Shown here one piece after another: positions 1 through 5,480 of a stretch of DNA of 5,480 nt. Positions within the stretch are counted from its first letter, which is position 1, and each line of letters begins with the position of its first letter. Source of the stretch: Desulfofustis sp. Lineage in GTDB: Bacteria > Desulfobacterota > Desulfobulbia > Desulfobulbales > Desulfocapsaceae. The stretch is taken from positions 1 to 5,480 of the forward strand of contig JARFQM010000026.1 in assembly GCA_029287755.1 (NCBI GenBank). Reading direction: 5' to 3'. The notes under the pieces were generated by a model. That model did no database searches, was not told the origin of the DNA, and was given only the letters and a program-made list of their open reading frames with translations. A program made the translations under genes and the position numbers.

Positions 1-261
1 GTTGTCGAAGAACTGGAGCTGCCTGGACCGTATATTGGCCAGGCTTCTGTTCCTTCCTTCGTGTTGGGAGGTGAAGGGCGTGGCTTCGATCAGTTCGTGG
101 GCGCGCCGGGCAAAGCCCTTGATGCTGGCGTAGAACTCGGGATAGGGCTCCACGTAGCCGGCCAGATACTCGCATCCCGGCACACCGGTGTAGGACTGCT
201 TGGTGTAGAGGACGGTGTTGTGGCGAAGCTGCGACCACGAGGCGAGCTGCGTCTGGAGTTG
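1..261 (-). CDS. DUF3160-type protein, internal fragment (both ends missing)
   Basis: Read on the minus strand in the register of codons 1-3, 4-6 and so on, this stretch is open throughout and gives about 87 residues without start or stop. It contains LASWSQLRHNTVLYTKQSY followed by GYVEPYPEFYA, a pattern I recognise from memory as typical of DUF3160 proteins, large secreted or periplasmic proteins of unknown function. After that come a basic, helical-looking stretch and the edge of the window. The N-terminal side stops resembling the family at about 255-261, where the opposite strand becomes recognisable atpA. The gene is therefore cut at the junction and also runs off the left edge. Codon third positions are mostly G or C. 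It has no functional relation to ATP synthase; its position head-on against an atpA lacking its own 5' part points to an assembly join or a rearrangement. The coding direction is fairly sure; the family name is from memory. Confidence 0.65.
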
Positions 262-612
262 TCGCAGTACCGCGAGCTGGAGGCGTTCGCCGAGTTCTCG
301 GCCGACCTCGACGACGAGTCGAAGGCCCAGCTGGCGCGAGGCGACCGGATGATGGAGATTCTCAAGCAGGGGCAGTACCAGCCGCTGCCGGTGGAAAAGC
401 AGGTCGTGGCGATCTTCGCTGCCAACAACGGCTACGTCGATGAATATGCAGCAACCGATGTTCAGCGTTACGAGAAAGAGCTCATCAGCTTCATGGAAAC
501 GAACTACTCCGAGGTTCTTTCCACCCTGGCTGAAAAGAAAGCTATCGATGATGAGCTGGAAGGCAAGATCAAGGCCGCTCTCGATGAATTCAAGGGCCAG
601 TTTGTCGCTTAA
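241..612 (+). CDS. atpA: F1 ATP synthase alpha subunit, C-terminal fragment (5' truncated)
   Basis: This is the C-terminal helical domain of the alpha subunit, the non-catalytic nucleotide-binding partner of beta in the F1 hexamer. Alpha-like sequence begins near GELRLELSQYRELEAF, continues through GQYQPLPVEKQVV (both characteristic of AtpA), and ends in the usual acidic/basic helix before tandem TAA TAA stops. Only 123 residues are present against roughly 500 in the family, so the P-loop domain and beta barrel are missing. The reading frame stays open back to position 1, with a GTG at 61, but those upstream residues do not look like AtpA and are the antisense of the DUF3160-like fragment. 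Any annotation starting at 61 would be an artefact. The stop lies 25 bases before atpG, as expected in an atp operon. Codons 241-420 end in G or C far more often (55 of 60) than codons 421-609 (39 of 63), so the fragment may itself be composite. Confidence 0.9.
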   Translation, partial: GELRLELSQYRELEAFAEFSADLDDESKAQLARGDRMMEILKQGQYQPLPVEKQVVAIFAANNGYVDEYAATDVQRYEKELISFMETNYSEVLSTLAEKKAIDDELEGKIKAALDEFKGQFVA

Positions 613-637
613 TAACGCAACGATCGGGTAAGAAGAG

Positions 638-1510
638 ATGGCAAGTCTTAAAGACATCAAAAAACGGATCGGCACGGTCAAGAACACCCAGCAGATCACC
701 AAAGCCATGAAAATGGTTTCGGCTGCGAAGTTGCGGCGGGCCCAGGATGCGGTTACCGCGGCCCGTCCCTATGCGGACAAGATGATGGACGTCCTCTCCA
801 GCCTGGCCCTGCGTGAAGACGCTGACAGTCATCATCTGCTCGCAGAGCGGGGTAAAGGCAAGGCGCTGGTGGTTCTGATCACCGGTGACCGCGGCCTCTG
901 CGGGGGCTTCAACACAAATATTTCCAAGGCTGCCGAACGCTTCATCCGGGCCAACAAGGATGGTTACGAAAGCTACGAGCTGCTGATCGTCGGTCGCAAA
1001 GGCAATGATTATCTGAAGCGGCGTGCCGGTATGGAGATCATCAAGGTACATGAACATCTGGTCGGTTCCGGCCAGGTGACTTATCCGACCGGCGCGATGC
1101 TCGGCCAGGAAGTCATCGACCTCTACCGAAGTGACGAGTACGATGCGGTGTTCCTCATCTACAATGCCTTCCAGAGTGCCATGACCCAGATTCAGAAGAT
1201 CACCCAGCTGTTGCCGATTGTGCCGAAAGAAGTCGATGAGAATATCCACGTGCCGGAGTATCTCTACGAGCCGAATGCCACGGAAGTTCTGCAGCAGATT
1301 TTGCCCAAGCACATAGAAGTCCAGATCTTCCGCTCTTTGCTCGAATCGGCCGCTTCTGAACATGGTGCCCGGATGACGGCGATGGACAGCGCCAGCAAGA
1401 ACGCTTCGGAGATGATCGGCAAGCTGACGTTGCAGTACAACCGCGCCCGTCAGGCGGCGATCACCAAGGAACTGATGGAGATCATCTCCGGCGCCGAATC
1501 AATCAAGTAA
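638..1510 (+). CDS. atpG: F1 ATP synthase gamma subunit
   Basis: The gamma subunit is the central rotor shaft of F1: its N- and C-terminal helices form a coiled coil inside the alpha3beta3 ring and couple c-ring rotation to catalysis. The 290-residue length is normal. The N-terminus has the family pattern [19 protein letters not shown] (residues 7-25) followed by [11 protein letters not shown]. The Rossmann-like middle domain carries [11 protein letters not shown] at 82-92. The C-terminal helix contains [16 protein letters not shown] (241-256) and [14 protein letters not shown] (275-288), which matches the gamma signature. The ATG at 638 is the right start because homology begins at its first residues. 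Only a weak purine stretch (GGTAAGAAGAG, 627-637) precedes it, in contrast to the strong site before atpD; this fits one gamma per three beta subunits, though that link is inference. It lies 25 bases after atpA and 67 bases before the atpD start. Confidence 0.98.
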   Translation: MASLKDIKKRIGTVKNTQQITKAMKMVSAAKLRRAQDAVTAARPYADKMMDVLSSLALREDADSHHLLAERGKGKALVVLITGDRGLCGGFNTNISKAAERFIRANKDGYESYELLIVGRKGNDYLKRRAGMEIIKVHEHLVGSGQVTYPTGAMLGQEVIDLYRSDEYDAVFLIYNAFQSAMTQIQKITQLLPIVPKEVDENIHVPEYLYEPNATEVLQQILPKHIEVQIFRSLLESAASEHGARMTAMDSASKNASEMIGKLTLQYNRARQAAITKELMEIISGAESIK

Positions 1511-1514
1511 GTGA

Positions 1515-2984
<1,470 letters not shown>

Positions 2985-3017
2985 TCTGACGATTCCGCAG
3001 TAGAGGGATAAATAGGC

Positions 3018-3431
3018 ATGGCAGACAAGATCAAACTGGAACTGGTCACACCTTACAGGCGTGTACTGTCGGAAGACGTTGACGAAGTCACCGCACCTGG
3101 GACGATCGGCGAGTTCGGTGTGTTGCCGGACCATACGTCTCTTCTGACCACCCTGAAGGTTGGCGAACTGATCTATAAGCAGGATGGACAGTCCTTCTCC
3201 GTCGCCGTCAACTGGGGCTATGTGGAGGTTGAAGACAATGTTATGACCGTTCTGGTCGAGACCGCCGAACCGGCTGACCAGATCGATGTGGAACGTGCCC
3301 GGGCGGCCCTGAGCCGTGCCGAAGAGGCGCTGAAGAAGCTTTCCAGCGACGACAAGGATTTCAAGATCATGGAGGCGGCCCTTGAGCGGGCCTTGATCCG
3401 TGTCCAGGTGGCGGGCAAAAAAGTCCACTGA
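3018..3431 (+). CDS. atpC: F1 ATP synthase epsilon subunit
   Basis: Epsilon sits at the foot of gamma, joins F1 to the c-ring, and in many bacteria inhibits ATP hydrolysis by extending its C-terminal helices. The 137 residues fit the family. Residues 1-85 form the beta-sandwich, with the conserved GEFGVLPDHTSLLTTLKVGE at 31-50. The rest is the two-helix hairpin. At 89-94 there is IDVERA, matching the I/L-D-x-x-R-A motif that binds ATP in Bacillus-type epsilon, and R124 and R128 lie in the second helix where that family has ATP-contacting arginines. ATP-sensing is possible but inferred from motifs alone. The ATG at 3018 follows an AGAGGG site at 3002-3007 with a spacing of 10. It is the last gene of the operon and is followed by an intrinsic terminator 26 bases after its stop. 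Confidence 0.98.
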   Translation: MADKIKLELVTPYRRVLSEDVDEVTAPGTIGEFGVLPDHTSLLTTLKVGELIYKQDGQSFSVAVNWGYVEVEDNVMTVLVETAEPADQIDVERARAALSRAEEALKKLSSDDKDFKIMEAALERALIRVQVAGKKVH

Positions 3432-3457
3432 TTGACAGCAAAAACATCATCACGCTG

Positions 3458-3490
3458 AAGGGCAGCTCTAATGAGTTGCCCTTTTTGTTT
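3458..3490 (+). terminator. Intrinsic terminator of the atp operon
   Basis: AAGGGCAGCTC (3458-3468) pairs with GAGTTGCCCTT (3473-3483) across a TAAT loop, giving an 11-bp stem with one G-U pair. It is followed by TTT and then TTTGTTT-type U-rich sequence to 3490. This is a textbook rho-independent terminator directly after atpC, and it marks the operon end. Confidence 0.93.
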
Positions 3491-3497
3491 GCAAGTG

Positions 3498-3561
3498 CCG
3501 CAAAGCGTGGTCTAGCAGTCTAGAGGAAAAAAGACACCGTCATGTCCCTAGACGTTTGCGG
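3498..3561. repeat. Extended imperfect inverted repeat with nested dyads
   Basis: CCGCAAA (3498-3504) is matched by TTTGCGG (3555-3561), and inside these GTCTAG (3510-3515, repeated at 3518-3523) is matched by CTAGAC (3548-3553). Between them GACA (3533-3536) and TGTC (3543-3546) form another small dyad. The arms total 13 matched bases with unequal spacing (5 bases against 1). No T-run follows, and no reading frame is evident. It lies between the atp terminator and the ZIP promoter. It could be a folded leader or RNA, a protein-binding array, or the remnant of a small repeat element; the sequence alone does not decide. Confidence 0.5.
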
Positions 3562-3566
3562 TTAGA

Positions 3567-3602
3567 TTCCCGGTAATTACGGCAGCAAAAGGAACCCGGG
3601 AA
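3567..3602. repeat. Inverted repeat TTCCCGG / CCGGGAA
   Basis: TTCCCGG (3567-3573) and CCGGGAA (3596-3602) are a perfect 7-bp inverted repeat around 22 bases; the left end of that spacer overlaps the 8-base palindrome GTAATTAC (3573-3580). A 10-base perfect palindrome, AAAGCGCTTT (3602-3611), follows immediately. These lie 20-60 bases upstream of the ZIP -35 element, where activators or repressors often bind. Function is not shown. Confidence 0.4.
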
Positions 3603-3624
3603 AAGCGCTTTCGCAATCTTGCTT

Positions 3625-3652
3625 TTGCCAAACACGGGCAAGAACCTATAAT
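3625..3652 (+). promoter_or_regulatory. Sigma70-type promoter of the ZIP transporter gene, with overlapping dyad
   Basis: TTGCCA (3625-3630, five of six matches to TTGACA) is separated by 16 bases from a perfect TATAAT (3647-3652). Transcription would start near 3659, giving a leader of about 25 bases before the ATG at 3684. The dyad TTGCC (3625-3629) - 7 bases - GGCAA (3637-3641) overlaps the -35 and the spacer, a classic place for a repressor operator. No known Fur, Zur or MntR box is recognisable, so the regulator is unknown. Confidence 0.75.
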
Positions 3653-3683
3653 GTCGCCAGGAAAATCACAAGGAGTTTAAATC

Positions 3684-4496
3684 ATGGATTTCTTCATGCA
3701 ACTAAACCCGGTTATGCAGGCCCTTCTGGCGACGCTGTTTACCTGGGCTTTGACCGCCGCCGGGGCCGCACTGGTCTTCATGAAGAAGGATGTTAATCCC
3801 AAGATCCTGGATATGATGCTCGGGTTTGCTGCCGGAGTCATGATCGCTGCGAGTTTCTGGTCGCTGCTCAACCCCGGGATCGATATGGCAGAACAGATGG
3901 GGCAGACCCCCTGGCTGACCGCGGTGATCGGATTCATGGCGGGTGGCATATTCATGCGTTTGACCGACAAGTTCCTGCCGCACCTGCACCCCGGGTTGAA
4001 AATGAATCAAAGAGAGGGCGTCAAAACCTCCTGGCAGCGCAGCACTTTGCTTGTGCTTGCCATTACGATGCACAATATTCCGGAAGGCCTGGCTGTCGGT
4101 GTGGCTTTTGGTGCTGTTGCTGCTGGACTGCCCTCGGCGACGATCGGCGGAGCGATTGCTCTGGCCATCGGGATAGGCATCCAAAACTTCCCTGAAGGCA
4201 CTGCCGTGTCCATGCCATTACGCCGCGAAGGGATGAGTCAGAAAAAAAGCTTTCTTATGGGACAGGCCTCTGGAATTGTGGAGCCCATCGCTGGAGTCCT
4301 GGGGGCATATTTTGTTCTGAGCATGCAATCGATTTTACCTTATGCCCTCTGTTTTGCCGCTGGAGCGATGATCTTTGTGGTTGTCGAGGAGTTGATTCCG
4401 GAATCGCAGCGAGTGACCGCAAACATCGATATGGTCACCATGGCAACAATGGGCGGTTTCTCGGTGATGATGCTGCTTGACGTGGCCCTGGGCTAA
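3684..4496 (+). CDS. ZIP-family divalent metal transporter (GufA-like)
   Basis: This is an inner-membrane transporter of the ZIP family, which moves divalent cations such as zinc, iron or manganese into the cytoplasm; the exact metal cannot be read from the sequence. The 270 residues give about eight hydrophobic segments, near 10-32, 43-63, 76-93, 121-144, 152-176, 188-211, 216-236 and 248-268. The metal site is intact: HNIPEG in TM4 (H130, N131, E134), QNFPEG in TM5 (Q167, N168, E171) and E200 in TM6. The second motif begins with Q rather than H, as in the GufA and Bordetella BbZIP branch rather than E. coli ZupT. The TM3-TM4 loop is short and has only a small HLHPG motif (H100, H102) instead of a long histidine-rich stretch. 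The ATG at 3684 has AAGGAG at 3670-3675, spacing 8. It has its own promoter and is a single-gene unit facing the DUF4126 gene. Confidence 0.93.
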   Translation: MDFFMQLNPVMQALLATLFTWALTAAGAALVFMKKDVNPKILDMMLGFAAGVMIAASFWSLLNPGIDMAEQMGQTPWLTAVIGFMAGGIFMRLTDKFLPHLHPGLKMNQREGVKTSWQRSTLLVLAITMHNIPEGLAVGVAFGAVAAGLPSATIGGAIALAIGIGIQNFPEGTAVSMPLRREGMSQKKSFLMGQASGIVEPIAGVLGAYFVLSMQSILPYALCFAAGAMIFVVVEELIPESQRVTANIDMVTMATMGGFSVMMLLDVALG

Positions 4497-4502
4497 GACC
4501 GG

Positions 4503-5126
4503 TTACGGCTCAGGCAGGGTCTTGCCCTTGGTCGGGGCAAACCAGCTCCGCACACGGTCACACATGCCTTTGAGTCCCCGCCAGAGGATCGGCAGCCACC
4601 AGACCATCAGGAGCAGAAAACCCGCCAGAAAAACCAGGAAGACCAGGGGGAAATAAATTGCCGTCCACAATCCGGCAACGACCACAGTGTCTTCGGCCAA
4701 CGAGGTGCCGATATTGCTGAAGGGTTCCGGCGAAGTGTTTACCAGCAGCCGTGTTCCCGCCTTGGCCAGGTGCGTCCCCGCAGCGAGTGTTCCGCCAAGC
4801 AGTGCCGCGGCAAGGGTGAGGGAGGGCTCAATCTCGGCGACCGCCGATGCGGCCAGAACCGCGCCGGCCGGGATGCGAATGAATGTGTGCAGGGTGTCCC
4901 AGGCATTGTCGACCCCGGGAAGCTTGTCGGCAAAGAACTCGACACAATACATCAAGCCCGCCGCACCGATTACCTGAGGGGTCTGCAAAACCTGCAGGGT
5001 CTCGGGAAGAGCCATGCTGCCGGTGGCGCCGAGCAGTCCCAGAACCAGAATTGCTGCATAGAGATTCAGTCCGCTGGCCCAGGCAACTCCCATCGAGAGA
5101 GCGATATAGGTTATCACCTCTTGCAT
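4503..5126 (-). CDS. DUF4126 domain-containing membrane protein
   Basis: This 207-residue integral membrane protein matches, by recall, the DUF4126 family, whose function is unknown. Conserved-looking blocks are ASGLNLYAAI (17-26), VEFFADKLPGVDNAWDTLHT (62-81), FIRIPAGAVLA (82-92), KAGTRLLVNTSPEPFSN (122-138) and the acidic pair in LAEDT (143-147). Hydrophobic segments lie near 8-32, 51-62, 86-98, 102-118 and 146-180, followed by a basic, probably cytoplasmic tail rich in K and R. The residues between segments 1 and 4 include many charged groups close to the membrane, which may hint at a transport or channel role, but this is speculation. The ATG at 5126 places the first helix at the N-terminus as in relatives; the ribosome site is poor (AAAGAAAG on the minus strand). 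The stop is 6 bases from that of the convergent ZIP gene. Identity with the family is fairly sure, function unknown. Confidence 0.85.
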   Translation of the reverse strand: MQEVITYIALSMGVAWASGLNLYAAILVLGLLGATGSMALPETLQVLQTPQVIGAAGLMYCVEFFADKLPGVDNAWDTLHTFIRIPAGAVLAASAVAEIEPSLTLAAALLGGTLAAGTHLAKAGTRLLVNTSPEPFSNIGTSLAEDTVVVAGLWTAIYFPLVFLVFLAGFLLLMVWWLPILWRGLKGMCDRVRSWFAPTKGKTLPEP

Positions 5127-5171
5127 GCTGGAACTTTCTTTAAGCGCTGTTGGTCCTGAATCACCAGCCTG

Positions 5172-5180
5172 ATTATATCA
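5172..5180 (-). promoter_or_regulatory. Probable extended -10 promoter of the DUF4126 gene
   Basis: On the minus strand this reads TGATATAAT, a perfect TATAAT preceded by the TGn extension. No good -35 element is present at the expected distance, which is common for extended -10 promoters. Transcription would start near 5165, about 39 bases before the ATG at 5126. Confidence 0.6.
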
Positions 5181-5183
5181 TAC

Positions 5184-5199
5184 CCGTCTATGCAGACGG
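5184..5199. promoter_or_regulatory. Perfect dyad next to the DUF4126 promoter, possible operator
   Basis: CCGTCT (5184-5189), four bases ATGC, then AGACGG (5194-5199) is a perfect 6-bp inverted repeat. It sits 4 bases upstream of the extended -10 and fills the spacer and -35 region on the minus strand, so a dimeric protein bound here would compete with or assist RNA polymerase. It has no T-run and would not act as a terminator. The regulator is unknown. Confidence 0.45.
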
Positions 5200-5312
5200 T
5201 TTGTGGTTGATTTCAGGATATGTGCCAGGACGACAGCAGAACAGCTTGTATGGATTGACGATGTGATTTGGCATGAACTGCAGAAATCAGGACCGGTTGC
5301 CGCGAGCAAGGC

Positions 5313-5480
5313 TTAAGCTAACAGTCGATTAACCTCTAGCAGGGAGCGCTGCAGGTGCTCGAGGCTGCGCGCTTCGAGGGTTATGCTCGGCGCAACCGGC
5401 ATCTTCCTGAGATGCTTCTGCAGCGGGTTGAAATCGATCGTGCCGTCGCCGACCGGGAGATGCTCGTCAGCCCGGCCATG
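5313..5480 (-). CDS. Sugar phosphate isomerase/epimerase-like TIM-barrel protein, C-terminal end
   Basis: Only the last 55 residues are in the window; the 5' part lies beyond the right edge. It begins HGRADEHLPVGDGTIDFNPL and ends in a leucine-rich helix before TAA. The pattern HG-x-x-D-x-HLP-x-G-x-G-x-IDF is typical of the final metal-binding strand of the xylose isomerase-like / AP endonuclease family 2 superfamily, where the His and Asp/Glu near this site help hold a divalent metal. Members include sugar epimerases, hydroxypyruvate isomerase-like enzymes and the cobamide-remodelling enzyme CbiR, and this tail cannot tell them apart. It reads in the same direction as the DUF4126 gene, 186 bases upstream of that gene's start, and the DUF4126 gene seems to have its own promoter, so an operon is not needed. 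No clear terminator follows its stop. Confidence 0.75.
   Translation of the reverse strand, partial: HGRADEHLPVGDGTIDFNPLQKHLRKMPVAPSITLEARSLEHLQRSLLEVNRLLA

Noticed and set aside
61..240. Upstream extension of the atpA frame to a GTG at 61
   Set aside because: The residues do not resemble AtpA and are the exact antisense of the DUF3160-like fragment, so the extension is a read-through across the junction.
590..1363. Open reading frame of 257 codons on the minus strand across atpG
   Set aside because: Shadow of atpG in the opposite strand, with no family resemblance or ribosome site.
3702..4184. Minus-strand frame of 160 codons inside the ZIP gene
   Set aside because: Antisense of a well-supported transporter gene, with no recognisable protein features.
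4770..5159. Plus-strand frame of 129 codons over the DUF4126 gene
   Set aside because: The minus-strand protein carries clear family blocks and membrane helices; this frame has none.
5200..5312. Possible small gene, RNA or terminator between the DUF4126 promoter and the TIM-barrel stop
   Set aside because: Only weak elements are present, such as TGATTT/AAATCA with a long spacer and the palindrome GCTTAAGC at 5311-5318; there is no T-run and no supported frame.

Overview
The window is a bacterial chromosome segment, most likely from a deltaproteobacterium of the Desulfuromonadales type (Geobacter/Pelobacter/Desulfuromonas-like). I infer this from recalled protein similarity of the ATP synthase subunits, the gene order atpA-atpG-atpD-atpC, and moderately GC-rich codon use. 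No database search was possible.

Layout. Positions 1-261 read on the minus strand as an internal piece of a DUF3160-type protein. It abuts, with about 20 bases that fit both genes, the last 123 codons of atpA on the plus strand. The N-terminal three quarters of atpA are absent, so this edge is a rearrangement or, more likely, an assembly chimera. From 638 to 3431 come intact atpG (gamma), atpD (beta) and atpC (epsilon) of the F1 sector, in one tight operon closed by a clear intrinsic terminator at 3458-3490. A 252-base gap rich in inverted repeats follows, with a good sigma70-type promoter for a ZIP-family metal transporter (3684-4496). Convergent to it, with only 6 bases between the stop codons, is a DUF4126 membrane protein on the minus strand (4503-5126). 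Its likely extended -10 promoter carries an adjacent perfect dyad. At the right edge, on the minus strand, is the C-terminal end of a sugar phosphate isomerase/epimerase-like TIM-barrel protein (5313-5480).

How the genes work together. AtpA, AtpG, AtpD and AtpC form the catalytic head and central stalk of F1, making ATP from ADP and phosphate as the rotor turns. The remaining subunits (delta, b, a, c) would lie outside the window. The ZIP and DUF4126 genes are independent units with no visible link to ATP synthase.

I see no CRISPR array, mobile element, tRNA or rRNA, and no convincing new biological system. The points worth a second look are the anomalous left edge, with its codon-use step inside the atpA fragment, and the dyad-rich control regions of the ZIP and DUF4126 genes.
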